From NCBI RefSeq assembly GCF_903645295.1, contig NZ_CAHJXM010000001.1:682001-746000 (forward strand): DNA of 64,000 nt, given 5' to 3'. This document shows, piece by piece, positions 8,372 to 17,098 of this stretch (position 1 is its first letter; each line of letters begins with the position of its first letter). The notes under the pieces are model-generated. The model had not been told where the DNA came from. It saw only the letters and a program-made list of their open reading frames with translations, and did not search any database. Made by a program: the position numbers and the translations under genes. The stretch comes from Bacillus sp. Marseille-Q1617. Lineage in GTDB: Bacteria > Bacillota > Bacilli > Bacillales > Bacillaceae_B.

Positions 8372-9289
8372 TTACTTGCTGAAGATTCCCTTCAATGCAA
8401 ACGCGATGTTTGCAGGCCTTTCAGCCAGCCGTCTCATGAAGTACCCGTACCAATCTTCCCCGTAAGGCAGGTAAATACGGACTGTATACCCTTTTTTAAC
8501 GAGATCGGACTGCAATTGATTCCTCATTCCATAAAGCATTTGAAACTCGAAGCGGTCGTTCGGGATATTGTGTTCTTTCACTAACCCGATGGTGTAATCG
8601 ATCATCGCTTCATCATGGCTAGCCACGGCAGTATAATGACCGTTTAAAAGCTGCTTTTTGATGAGATGTTTCAGATTCTCATCCACTTTTTGCTTTTCAG
8701 GGAAAGCCACCTTACCTGATTCTTTATATGCACCCTTCACCAGCCTTAAATAGGGTGAGAACTGCTTGAGATCATCTACATCCTGATCTGACCGATACAG
8801 ATAGGACTGGATGACCGTCCCCACATTTTCGTACTTCTGCCGAAGGGTTTTGTAAATATCGAGGATGGCAGGGCACCTGGATGAATCCTCCATATCGAGG
8901 GTGACCGTGATTCCATATTCTTTTGCCTTGGATAAAATCAACTCCATATGTTCGAGCACCAGGTCACGACTGATATCCAATCCAAGCGATGTCAGTTTTA
9001 CAGACATTTCAGTGTCCAACTGATGGTAAGCAATTGCCTTTATACTCTCGATACACTCCCGGACATGTTCCCGTGCATCATCCACGGAATCAACAAATTC
9101 ACCTAGGTGATCGACTGTAACCTGGAATCCTTCCTGGTTCAATTGAGTAATCAATGGAATGGCCTGCGAAAAGGTTTGGCCCCCAATGATCTTGTTGGCC
9201 CCAAATTTGGATCCCCATCGCTTGGCCATTCGGTCCAATGCCTTATTGTAAGACAGATACAAGAAAAAGCGCTTACTTATGGCTTCCAA
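8372..9289 (-). CDS. putB: Proline dehydrogenase (FAD-dependent)
   Basis: A 305-residue monofunctional proline dehydrogenase, very similar to Bacillus PutB/FadM by eye: VTVDHLGEFV near the N-terminus, the barrel motif LRLVKGAYKES, the FQMLYGMR segment and the signature RIYLPYGEDWYGYFMRRLAE, which holds the paired arginines that bind the substrate carboxylate. It makes P5C, which the next gene oxidises. AAGGAGG sits at about 9300-9306, so the start is either TTG 9289 (spacing 10) or GTG 9295 (spacing 4). TTG gives the length closest to the 303-residue B. subtilis protein. The longer GTG at 9316 would place the RBS inside the gene. Confidence 0.92.
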   Translation of the reverse strand: MEAISKRFFLYLSYNKALDRMAKRWGSKFGANKIIGGQTFSQAIPLITQLNQEGFQVTVDHLGEFVDSVDDAREHVRECIESIKAIAYHQLDTEMSVKLTSLGLDISRDLVLEHMELILSKAKEYGITVTLDMEDSSRCPAILDIYKTLRQKYENVGTVIQSYLYRSDQDVDDLKQFSPYLRLVKGAYKESGKVAFPEKQKVDENLKHLIKKQLLNGHYTAVASHDEAMIDYTIGLVKEHNIPNDRFEFQMLYGMRNQLQSDLVKKGYTVRIYLPYGEDWYGYFMRRLAERPANIAFALKGIFSK

Positions 9290-9342
9290 AATCACCACAC
9301 CTCCTTGTATTGACACTGTTTCCCCTCAGTGCAGGGTGATTA

Positions 9343-9355
9343 AACGAAATTCGTT
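9343..9355. promoter_or_regulatory. Palindromic operator candidate in the put operon leader
   Basis: AACGAA-A-TTCGTT is a perfect 13-bp inverted repeat between the put promoter and putB. It lies in the leader, downstream of the predicted start point. Assignment to PutR is a guess from position. Confidence 0.5.
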
Positions 9356-9378
9356 AAACTATTTCCTCTGTTAAGAAA

Positions 9379-9408
9379 ATTATAACGACAATGGCCGATA
9401 CGAAACAA
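9379..9408 (-). promoter_or_regulatory. Sigma-A-like promoter of putB-putC
   Basis: On the minus strand TATAAT (9384-9379) is preceded at 18 bases by TTGTTT (9408-9403). The -10 is perfect and the -35 weak, which would suit an activator-dependent promoter. Confidence 0.5.
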
Positions 9409-9689
9409 CGTGCCCCAACCACAATAATGTTAGTGCTTATTTATGGTTTAGCCACAAAAGGGGGGATCGAAAGTAGAGAGTGGGGACTATTAGTAGGATG
9501 GGAACCTTCCCCAGTTAACCAGCGGTTCATAAACTGAAGTAAAAAAATCCCGGCTATCAAATAAAAGAGTTCAAACTCTGTTCCATGGACTGGAGTGTTC
9601 ATGTGTTCTTTTTTGCGTGGTGTCCCTCTAAATTAGGCTTTTACATCAGTAACAATACCCACCAAAATGACATAAATTGTTTGGGAGTG
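9409..9689. other. Intergenic stretch without a supported gene
   Basis: It separates the divergent put operon and the TOMM locus. Apart from a short GAGTT/AACTC hairpin (around 9568) I see no gene. A 70-codon frame from 9585 overlaps the precursor start, has no ribosome binding site and is not accepted. Confidence 0.5.
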
Positions 9690-9718
9690 TTCACATTTAT
9701 AGTGAATGTACCTATTAT
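9690..9718 (+). promoter_or_regulatory. Sigma-A-like promoter of the TOMM precursor
   Basis: TTCACA (9690-9695), a 17-base spacer and TATTAT (9713-9718). It sits about 70 bases before the precursor start. Confidence 0.6.
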
Positions 9719-9789
9719 AGGAATTTTTCTTAGTAGCTGTTTCTTGATTGAGAGTCAATGGCTAATTTATTTGGGAGGTAATGAAGATG

Positions 9790-10059
9790 ATGAATAATTT
9801 TCACCATGAACTTCAAGGTCTGAATGTAGGTGATTTCCAGGCAACACAGCCTGTGTCCTGGGATCAACATATGTATGATCCAAATGACGAGCGGCTGTTC
9901 CTGGGATTTGGAGGCTGTTTTGGATTTGGATTCTCATGTTTCTTTAGCTGTTTTGGCTGCGGTGGATGTTTCCGTTGCGGTGGCTGCGGCAGATGTGGAC
10001 GATGTGGCGGATGCGGCCGTTGCGGAGGCTGCGGCAGATGCGGACGCTGCGGGCGTTAA
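9790..10059 (+). CDS. Heterocycloanthracin-type TOMM precursor peptide
   Basis: An 89-residue peptide. The leader (about residues 1-38) is polar and acidic with an NNFHHELQGLNVGDFQ-like start, as in Bacillus heterocycloanthracin precursors. The core is Cys/Gly rich: 14 cysteines, of which the last 11 recur every third residue (C-x-x, with x = G, R or F), ending in CGR. Cysteines of such cores are cyclodehydrated to thiazolines and oxidised to thiazoles by the enzymes encoded downstream. Start 9790 is chosen because GGGAGG (9773-9778) is 11 bases upstream; ATG 9787 is equally possible, while ATG 9781 is too close. Mature product and activity are unknown. Confidence 0.9.
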   Translation: MNNFHHELQGLNVGDFQATQPVSWDQHMYDPNDERLFLGFGGCFGFGFSCFFSCFGCGGCFRCGGCGRCGRCGGCGRCGGCGRCGRCGR

Positions 10060-10087
10060 TCCGCTTTTAGAATATATGTTTCAAAAG

Positions 10088-10120
10088 GACCCCTGTGATT
10101 CAGTGCAGGGGTCTTTATTT
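10088..10120 (+). terminator. Terminator/attenuator between TOMM precursor and enzyme genes
   Basis: GACCCCTG (10088-10095) pairs perfectly with CAGGGGTC (10106-10113), followed by TTTATTT. Partial termination here would give more precursor than enzyme mRNA, a common arrangement in peptide clusters (inference). Confidence 0.85.
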
Positions 10121-10204
10121 ATACATATGGGACAAATTGAGATTCATAAGATGATAATGACGGTTACAAAACAATTAGGATTTAGCGGGGGAAGGAGGAG
10201 CGAT

Positions 10205-12115
10205 ATGGGGAAATTGGAGCCTTCTATGCGCTTAAAAGTAAAGAGGGATACGTTTTACCTCCCTGAACCAAACAGCGGTGTTTATTTCAGGAATAACCAG
10301 TGTTCTTTCCGGATGGAAGGAAGCGGGATCGATCAGTGGGTGGAGAAGCTGCTGCCGATGTTCAATGGGGAGTATTCGCTTGAGTATTTGACGAACGGAC
10401 TGCCTGGTCCTTATAAAAGCAGGGTGATGGAAATCGCGGAGGTTTTGCACACAAATGGATTTGTTCGGGATGTAAGCAGGGACCTTCCGCACCAGCTGCC
10501 CCGGCATGCAGTGGAAAAATTCGCATCACAGATCGAATTTGTGGATAGTTTGGCAGATTCGGGGGCATCAAGGTTTGAAACCTACCGCCATTCAAATGTC
10601 CTGGCAGTGGGGTCTGGTCCTTTTCTGGCTTCATTGGTTTCATCGCTGATTGAATCTGGAATATCAAACCTGCAGGTGCTCGTGACCGATGAAGTGCCCA
10701 CGAACAGAAGGCGGCTGCTGGAGCTTGTGGATCATGCCCGTCAAACAGATCCGGAGCTTGAGCTTCTCGAAGTCGGATTCAGTGAAGATGGATGGAGGGA
10801 GACCCTGAAGCCGTTCGATTCGGTTTTATATGTGACTCAAAACGAAAACCTTGAGAAATTGGAGCTCCTTCAAGACATTTGCAGGAAGGATAAGAAGTTG
10901 TTTGTTCCTGCAATTTGCCACAAGCAGAAAGGAATCGCAGGTCCGATCATCCATCCCGAATCAGAGGCTGGCTGGGAATCTGCATGGAGACGGATACACG
11001 CTGCGGCATTAAGAAAAGAAAATCAGGGTCCTGCCGAATCTGCGGTCCCTGGGGCGATGCTTGCGAACATGATCGTTTTTGAATTATTTAAAGAGATGAC
11101 AGGAGTGTCGAAATCGAATCAGAGAAATAGAATCTTTCTGCTGGATACAGAAACACTTGAAGGAAGCTGGCATTCCTTTTTACCGCATCCACAGGAAATC
11201 GGAAATGCAGGAGCTGAAGCTGTTCAAAGTCTGGAAGCGAGGCTGGAGCAGGGCTCAGAAAGAATTGACAGGGAAAAAATGCTGTATTTCTTCAGTCTGT
11301 TGACGTCAAAAGAGACCGGGGTTTTTCATGTATGGGAGGAAGGAGATACAAAGCAGCTGCCACTTGCTCAATGCCGTGTGCACCCGGTTGATGTACTGTC
11401 TGAAGGTCCGGCAGAACTGCTGGATGAGGTGATCTGCAGCGGTTTGACCCATGAGGAGGCACGACGGGAAGCCGGGTTGCAAGGGGTAGAAGTGTATGCT
11501 TCCAGATTGGGCCGTTCGATGGTTCCTCATCGTAACGGTGAATATGTTGCGACCTGCGCAGGGGCGACATTTGCGGAATGTGTTGGACGCGGGCTTCAGA
11601 AGTGCTTGACGGATGAGCTGAGAAAAAGGGAATGTGTTCAACAGAGTACGATTTCACGTCTTGAATTAGCTGAGATTAAGGATGAGAGATGTCATTTTTA
11701 TATTAAGGCACTGACCACCATGCAAGGGAAGCCTGAAATCGGGATCGGTGAGGATGTGGCCCGATTTCCTGTCGTCTATGTCCGAGGGAAAAATGGCTGG
11801 TATGGAAATGCAGGATTAACCCTTACCAATGCACTGAGAAACTCTCTGCAGCACGCTCTTTTTTATGCTCAGAACGGTACGGATGCTTTTGACGCAAAAC
11901 CTGTTTCCGATGTGGTAGAGGAACAGAGTGCGGAGAGAATAGACATTGCCGCCGCTGAAGACGGGATCGTGGCTGAAACCGTGAAAGATGCAATTGAAAC
12001 TTTGAAGAGGAATCAGAAGCAGTTAGCGGTTTATGAACTGGATATGGAACCCGTTTTCAAACAGGAGCTGGAAGGCGTGTTTGCTGTGCTGCTGCGAGAG
12101 GAGGAAATGCAATGA
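10205..12115 (+). CDS. TOMM biosynthesis protein, E1/ThiF-like ('putative thiazole-containing bacteriocin maturation protein')
   Basis: A 636-residue protein of the ocin_ThiF-like family that accompanies YcaO proteins in Bacillus heterocycloanthracin loci. The N-terminal part (about 1-110) is a winged-helix, leader-recognition-like region (FYLPEPNSGVYFRN... GEYSLEYL), followed by an E1-like Rossmann region (NVLAVGSGPFLASLVSSLI, about 140-160) and a second half with no motif I recognise. It probably binds the precursor leader and presents the core to the YcaO enzyme. The start is the ATG at 10205 after GAAGGAGGAG. The same frame stays open 125 codons upstream, across precursor and terminator, but that part is a shadow. 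The stop overlaps the next start by ATGA. Confidence 0.87.
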   Translation: MGKLEPSMRLKVKRDTFYLPEPNSGVYFRNNQCSFRMEGSGIDQWVEKLLPMFNGEYSLEYLTNGLPGPYKSRVMEIAEVLHTNGFVRDVSRDLPHQLPRHAVEKFASQIEFVDSLADSGASRFETYRHSNVLAVGSGPFLASLVSSLIESGISNLQVLVTDEVPTNRRRLLELVDHARQTDPELELLEVGFSEDGWRETLKPFDSVLYVTQNENLEKLELLQDICRKDKKLFVPAICHKQKGIAGPIIHPESEAGWESAWRRIHAAALRKENQGPAESAVPGAMLANMIVFELFKEMTGVSKSNQRNRIFLLDTETLEGSWHSFLPHPQEIGNAGAEAVQSLEARLEQGSERIDREKMLYFFSLLTSKETGVFHVWEEGDTKQLPLAQCRVHPVDVLSEGPAELLDEVICSGLTHEEARREAGLQGVEVYASRLGRSMVPHRNGEYVATCAGATFAECVGRGLQKCLTDELRKRECVQQSTISRLELAEIKDERCHFYIKALTTMQGKPEIGIGEDVARFPVVYVRGKNGWYGNAGLTLTNALRNSLQHALFYAQNGTDAFDAKPVSDVVEEQSAERIDIAAAEDGIVAETVKDAIETLKRNQKQLAVYELDMEPVFKQELEGVFAVLLREEEMQ

Positions 12116-14058
12116 GTTCTTTCGTGGTGATTGTCGGGGATGGGATGCTTGCGGACCGGGTATGTGCGCAAATTTCAGCACGGTATCCCGTGTTCCGGCA
12201 GGGCAGTTTTGAAAAAAGACTCCCTGTACGTGCGGATTTGGTGCTTGCCTTGGATGATACGTGGAATCCGGCTGTTCATCAGCAGGCAGAAGAAGTGATG
12301 AGGGGAGCTCAGGTCCCGTGGCTGAGAGGCTTTGTTTCGTTTGGGGAGGGGGTCGTTGGACCACTTGTTCGGCCCTGCACACCGGGATGCTCCCAATGCG
12401 CCGATCTGCGGCGTCTCCTCGGAGGGAAGGAACGCCATGAGATGCGGGAGGTACAGGGGAAACTCGCTGAAGTCGGCGGACTAACGAGGGACCCATGGGC
12501 GTCGAATTCCGGATTGATGCACATGGCTCACATCATCGCGGCGGAAGCTCGCAGGTTCCTAGAGGGTGAAAAGCCGCATTCGGAAGGCCGGATATGTTTA
12601 ACCGAACTGAAAACATTGAACAGCTCGTGGCATTCCTTCATTCCTGATTCTTTATGTGGTGTTTGCAGCAGGATTCCGGACGATTCGCCGGAATTAGCCC
12701 GGGTTTCCCTTCGGCCGAGCCGGAAAATCAGCAGGGGAAGTTTCCGCTGTACTTCCCTCGATGAACTGAAAAACGTGCTTGTAAAAGACTATCTGGATAA
12801 TCGGACGGGACTTTTTAACTCGAAGATGTATGACCTGGTGACGCCGTTTGCGGATGCAAGTGTCAATATGCCGATGTTTTCCGGGGATGAAGGGACGGCA
12901 GGCCGGACTCAAGCTTACTCGGACAGCGAGCTCACTGCCATTCTTGAAGGATTGGAACGTCATTGCGGACTGCAGCCGCGCGGTAAACGGACAGTCGTAC
13001 ATGACAGCTATCGGAATGTGAAGGAACAAGCGCTCGACCCTTTGAAGGTCGGCGTGCATACTGATGAACAATATGCCATGCCAGGATTTCCATTTGCGAA
13101 GTTCGATCCGGAGAGGGCGATTGACTGGGTGTGGGGCTATTCACTCATCGAAGAGCGTCCGATACTTGTCCCTGAGCTTCTTAGTTACTACAGCCTGGGC
13201 TGCGGCTCAGCCGGTTTTGTGTATGAGACGTCCAATGGCTGTGCGCTTGGCGGAAGCCGTGAGGAAGCGATTTTTTACGGAATCATGGAGGTCGTCGAAC
13301 GGGATTCATTCCTGTTGACCTGGTATGCAGAGCTCAACCTGCCGCGGCTTGATCCTTCTACAGCTGGTGACGAGGAGCTCCAGTTGATGATCGAGCGGAT
13401 GCAGGCGGTCGCAGGGTATGATCTCTATTTGTATAACGCCACCATGGAGCACAGGATCCCGAGCGTCTTTGCAATCGCCAAAAACAGGAAGGATTCAGGC
13501 TTGAATCTGATCCTCGCGGCAGGTGCCCATCTGGATCCTGTAAAGGCGGCAAAAAGCGCGATCCAGGAACTCGCCGGGATGATGCTGAATCTTGATGAAA
13601 AACTGGAAAAGAACAGGGAGAAATTTGAAAAAATGCTTCACGATGATTCCCTCGTGACGCAGATGGATGATCATGGCATGCTGTATGGATTGCCGCAGGC
13701 GGAAGAACGGTTAGGGTTTTTACTGAATGACAGCAGGCCATTGAGAAGTTTCCAGGAAGAGTTCAAATGGACGTCTGATCATACCGATCTTACGGATGAC
13801 CTGAAGGATATTTTGGAATCATTCCGAAGCGAGAACCTTGATGTCATTGTCGTTGACCAAACCGCTCCGGAACTTGAGAAGAACGGTCTGCACTGTGTGA
13901 AAGTCTTGATCCCCGGCATGCTTCCGATGACATTCGGGCAGCATCTTACCCGTCTGACAGGACTTGAGCGGGTCCTGAACGTCCCGGCGGAACTGGGATA
14001 CGACGACCGGCCGTTGACATTTGAAGAACTTAATCAAAAACCGCATCCGTTTCCTTAG
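12112..14058 (+). CDS. Fused TOMM cyclodehydratase: E1-like domain plus YcaO
   Basis: A 648-residue enzyme. The N-terminal part (about 1-200) is an E1-like/TOMM 'cyclodehydratase' domain with zinc-type cysteines (PCTPGCSQC near residue 88 and LCGVC near 183). The rest is a YcaO domain, with the ATP-binding region SNGCALGGSREEAIFYGIME.VVERD around residue 380-410. YcaO activates the backbone amide of Cys/Ser/Thr with ATP to form azolines. The C-terminus ends in KPHPFP, the proline-rich PxPxP end seen in TOMM YcaO proteins and important for activity in that family. Start ATG overlaps the previous stop (ATGA), indicating translational coupling. Confidence 0.92.
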   Translation: MSSFVVIVGDGMLADRVCAQISARYPVFRQGSFEKRLPVRADLVLALDDTWNPAVHQQAEEVMRGAQVPWLRGFVSFGEGVVGPLVRPCTPGCSQCADLRRLLGGKERHEMREVQGKLAEVGGLTRDPWASNSGLMHMAHIIAAEARRFLEGEKPHSEGRICLTELKTLNSSWHSFIPDSLCGVCSRIPDDSPELARVSLRPSRKISRGSFRCTSLDELKNVLVKDYLDNRTGLFNSKMYDLVTPFADASVNMPMFSGDEGTAGRTQAYSDSELTAILEGLERHCGLQPRGKRTVVHDSYRNVKEQALDPLKVGVHTDEQYAMPGFPFAKFDPERAIDWVWGYSLIEERPILVPELLSYYSLGCGSAGFVYETSNGCALGGSREEAIFYGIMEVVERDSFLLTWYAELNLPRLDPSTAGDEELQLMIERMQAVAGYDLYLYNATMEHRIPSVFAIAKNRKDSGLNLILAAGAHLDPVKAAKSAIQELAGMMLNLDEKLEKNREKFEKMLHDDSLVTQMDDHGMLYGLPQAEERLGFLLNDSRPLRSFQEEFKWTSDHTDLTDDLKDILESFRSENLDVIVVDQTAPELEKNGLHCVKVLIPGMLPMTFGQHLTRLTGLERVLNVPAELGYDDRPLTFEELNQKPHPFP

Positions 14059-14079
14059 GATACCCAGGAGGTGAGGAGG

Positions 14080-15651
14080 ATGACGCTGGAAGAATTCCTG
14101 CACAATCTGCAATTTAATATCGAGCGTGCCAATCAGCCGAACTGGGAAGCGGACTGGGAGGATGCGCCCCTTTCTTATAAGCTTTACCGGGGACTGCAGT
14201 CGATGCCATTGTCTCTAGAAGTACCGCTGTCACTCACCGGGAGCCAGTTGCCGGCCAAACCCGATGTAGAAAGGATCGGTCATTTTCTCTGGTATGTCTA
14301 TGGCATCACAGGGGTAAGCCAGTCGGTGGATGGGGGTGATTCCGGGGAAGAGGAGTCTTACCCCATCCAATCTTACCGGCGGTTTGCACCATCCGGCGGG
14401 GCGCTGTATCCGAATGAACTCTATATCTATCTGAAGTTGGATGATCTGCCCCATGGAGTCTACCATTATGATGCCGCCCGTCATCGCCTCGACTTACTTC
14501 GGGAAGGGAATTTCGATTCGTACGTGGAACGGGCACTCGGCAATCGCTGTGACATCTCATCCTGTTTCGGCACAGTCTTTGTCTCCACACGATTCTGGAA
14601 AAACTTTTTCAAATACAATAACTTTTCCTACAGGCTGCAGGCACTGGATGCCGGCGTCCTGATGGGACAGCTGCTGGAAACCTCTAAAAGATTTGGGTTT
14701 CAGTCGGGGGTGTATGTTCAATTTCTGGATTCAGGGGTCAACCATTTGCTTGGACTGGATGAGGAAGAGGAGAATGTCTATAGCGTCATCCTGCTTTCGG
14801 CTGATGTTACGAATTGGGCTGGATCGGGGATGGGCCGGGAATTAACCGGTGAGGAATTATGCCGGGAGCTGCCCGCTATTTCGGTAGAAAACTATGAACG
14901 GTCTGACAGGATTAGGGAGTTTCCGATGTTACTAGAGGTGAATGAAGCTTCTAAGATAGATTGTATAGGTGATTTCCGGAGGCTTGGGAGACAACCGCGG
15001 GTTAGGGGCGGTGAAAAAGAAATCCTGCTCCCTGAGGTCGAGGCACTGGCGTTTGATTTTGCTTCCGCATGCAAAAATAGACATTCACCGGAAATGGATT
15101 TTGCCATGGATAAGGTCAGTCAGGAGGCGCTGGGGTCTTTATTGAAGGCTGCAACTCAGTCATACTCTTTTCGAAGTGACATAGACGATGTTTTTAGCGA
15201 CAGAGAACCCCGTGTTTCAATTTGGGGCTGCTTTTATAACGTAGAAGGCATTCCGGATGGCGCATACGCATATGACAGCGGCCGCCATTCATTGCGGGAA
15301 GTCGGCACAGGGGATTATCGGCTTCAGCTGCAGTCAGGGCTGTCACTGGATAACGTAAACTTGCTTCAGGTGCCGATGTGCCTCCATATCATTGGGAATA
15401 AAGATTACGATAAAGACACCCTGGGATACAGGGGCTACAGGATCATGCAGATGGAAGCCGGCATGCTTGTACAGCGGCTGCTTTTGGCAGCTTCTGCTTA
15501 TGGATTTGGCGGACACCCGCTTCTTGGATTTGATACGACGTTGACGGATGGGATTTATAATCTGGATTCAGAGGGGAAGACTACCTTGATCCAAGTCCCG
15601 GTCGGACCTTTTCGGGAGCGGGGATGGATGAGGGGAAGTTTGTTGAGTTAG
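14080..15651 (+). CDS. SagB-type dehydrogenase, tandem nitroreductase domains
   Basis: A 523-residue FMN-dependent oxidase of the SagB family that would oxidise azolines in the modified peptide to azoles. Two nitroreductase-like halves are visible: the first (about 60-270) with RRFAPSGGALYPNELYIYL, the second (about 330-515) with a matching ...TQSYSFRSDIDDVF... and a C-terminal GGHPLLGFDTT segment. The N-terminal half keeps the S-G-G-A-L-Y-P signature that contacts FMN, while the equivalent part of the second half is degenerate. AGGAGGTGAGG just upstream fits ATG 14080 (GTG 14071 is too close). It is the last gene of the locus, followed by a terminator at 15717-15750. Confidence 0.9.
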   Translation: MTLEEFLHNLQFNIERANQPNWEADWEDAPLSYKLYRGLQSMPLSLEVPLSLTGSQLPAKPDVERIGHFLWYVYGITGVSQSVDGGDSGEEESYPIQSYRRFAPSGGALYPNELYIYLKLDDLPHGVYHYDAARHRLDLLREGNFDSYVERALGNRCDISSCFGTVFVSTRFWKNFFKYNNFSYRLQALDAGVLMGQLLETSKRFGFQSGVYVQFLDSGVNHLLGLDEEEENVYSVILLSADVTNWAGSGMGRELTGEELCRELPAISVENYERSDRIREFPMLLEVNEASKIDCIGDFRRLGRQPRVRGGEKEILLPEVEALAFDFASACKNRHSPEMDFAMDKVSQEALGSLLKAATQSYSFRSDIDDVFSDREPRVSIWGCFYNVEGIPDGAYAYDSGRHSLREVGTGDYRLQLQSGLSLDNVNLLQVPMCLHIIGNKDYDKDTLGYRGYRIMQMEAGMLVQRLLLAASAYGFGGHPLLGFDTTLTDGIYNLDSEGKTTLIQVPVGPFRERGWMRGSLLS

Positions 15652-15714
15652 GTTAGAGTATGGGTGGAGAGGTAGTGGCTTTTGGAGATGGGGTACCTGT
15701 CCCAAAGGGTTTCG

Positions 15715-16175
15715 GAGGTAGAGCGGGGGCGGGTCCCGTTCTACCTTTTTGTTTTACACTGGCAGAATCCTTACCGGCTGACGCTTAGGCAAATTATGTA
15801 GATGAGTAAAATGGGGACTACCACTGTCCAGAATTGGCTATTTCTGTAAAAGTCAGCATAAAGTGAAATAATTCAGCATAAATCTCTAAAAGTCAGCATA
15901 AACTCATTTTTTTCAGCATAAATCAAAATATTTCAGCATAAATCCTGAAAATTCAGCATAAATCGTAACAGAGCCAGTCAAAGGGGGATTTGAGGACCGA
16001 TGAACCGGTTCTTATTGCTGCAAATCAAGCAATTCATCCACTTTAAACCTTTTTCAAGCAACATTTTAAAAATACATGCTACTTTCTAGATTTACGTGCA
16101 ACATTTTGATTTTTCAAACCACTTTTCTCGATATTCATGCAACTTGTCGAAAAATCTTTAAAGAATAGCTTAGCC
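15715..16175. repeat. Long intergenic repeat element, copy 2 (hairpin + type A + type B arrays)
   Basis: This gene-free stretch starts with a terminator-type hairpin (GGTAGAGCGGG / CCCGTTCTACC), then six CAGCATAAA cores at exactly 20-bp steps (15854, 15874, 15894, 15914, 15934, 15954). After a linker, six xCxAC cores follow at 16037, 16058, 16078, 16098, 16118 and 16139. It is nearly identical to 46062-46495. The 5-mer and 9-mer cores are conserved while the bases between drift. Confidence 0.9.
15717..15750 (+). terminator. Terminator after the TOMM locus
   Basis: GGTAGAGCGGG pairs with CCCGTTCTACC, followed by TTTTTGTTTT. It is carried inside the repeat element and recurs at 46.06 kb. Confidence 0.8.
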
Positions 16176-16306
16176 TAAGGAGGGATTCTCTTACATCGGG
16201 AGTAAGAGAACCGTCCCTGGTCACCTCGGTAGACCTGTAACAAGCAGTATAAAAAACGTCCATTTGGGAAGAACTGATAAGAAAATTCTCTTCATAAAGG
16301 TGAAAA

Positions 16307-17095
16307 ATGGACAATTATACGAATGACAACACGGCTAGGAGGTACAGGGCTCACGTAAGCCTTCTTGGAACCACACAGATTCATCTTAGAAACCCCTACA
16401 TCATTGCTTGGTGGAGTGCGGCATTCCCCGGCTTCGGCCACCTTCTGTTATCGAAATATCTCAGGGGATTTGTCTTATTCATTTGGGAGGTTCTCGTAAA
16501 TTTACAAGCAAATGTGAATACTGCAATGATTTATTCTTTTCAAGGAGAAATTGAATTGGCGAAAGAAGTCCTGGATACACGCTGGCTGCTGATATACATA
16601 CCAGTATATATATTCGCTATTTGGGATAGTTATCGTACTACAGTTGATCTGAATAAAATCTATGTGTTAGCTGATCGTGAAGAACATAAGATTAATTCTT
16701 TTAGTATAGGGGCACTTGAAATTAATTACTTGGATAAGAGAAATCCAGTCATGGCTGTCCTTTGGTCAGCATTTATACCAGGATTGGGACAGCTTTACAT
16801 ACACAGGATCGTTACGGCCTTTTTCGTCATTATTTGGACGGTGCTCTTCTTTTATTATTCTCATGGATTGGAAGCCATTTCGCTATTGTTTTTAGGGGAG
16901 ATAAAGCTGGCAACAGCAGTAGTTAAATCTGATTGGTTATTATTTTTCCCTTCTCTGTATGGGTTTGCTGTTTTTGATTCATATAGTAATACCATTGAAA
17001 ACAATAAATTATATGACAAAGTACAACGTAAATATTTTGTGGAGAGGTACCAATCTCCATCATTTAAGATTCGTAAGGGGCAGAAGGTGGAGTAG
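16307..17095 (+). CDS. Membrane protein with internally duplicated domain, unknown function
   Basis: A 262-residue protein made of two tandem copies of about 100 residues (about 28-122 and 148-240). Each starts with RNP....WSA..PG.G.L, contains two hydrophobic segments, then a GEI.LA / D/SDWLL.. stretch and ends with A.WDSY / AVFDSY, about 20 polar residues and NK.Y. Four membrane segments are therefore likely. I do not recognise a family beyond a resemblance to TM2-like 'P-G-x-G' hairpins. It is followed three bases later by the next gene, so the two are probably co-transcribed. It is the first gene after the TOMM locus; a role in immunity is possible but unsupported. RBS AAAGGTGA. Confidence 0.75.
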   Translation: MDNYTNDNTARRYRAHVSLLGTTQIHLRNPYIIAWWSAAFPGFGHLLLSKYLRGFVLFIWEVLVNLQANVNTAMIYSFQGEIELAKEVLDTRWLLIYIPVYIFAIWDSYRTTVDLNKIYVLADREEHKINSFSIGALEINYLDKRNPVMAVLWSAFIPGLGQLYIHRIVTAFFVIIWTVLFFYYSHGLEAISLLFLGEIKLATAVVKSDWLLFFPSLYGFAVFDSYSNTIENNKLYDKVQRKYFVERYQSPSFKIRKGQKVE

Positions 17096-17098
17096 ACC

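Noticed and set aside
9585..9797. 70-codon frame before the TOMM precursor
   Set aside because: Overlaps the precursor start and promoter, and lacks a ribosome binding site.
9830..10204. N-terminal extension of the E1-like TOMM protein
   Set aside because: Reads the precursor and its terminator in another frame (Ala/Val/Asp-rich shadow); AGGAGG marks ATG 10205.
15840..15970. CRISPR array
   Set aside because: The 20-bp step with 9-bp cores is too short and spacers are not unique, unit-sized sequences; no cas genes nearby.
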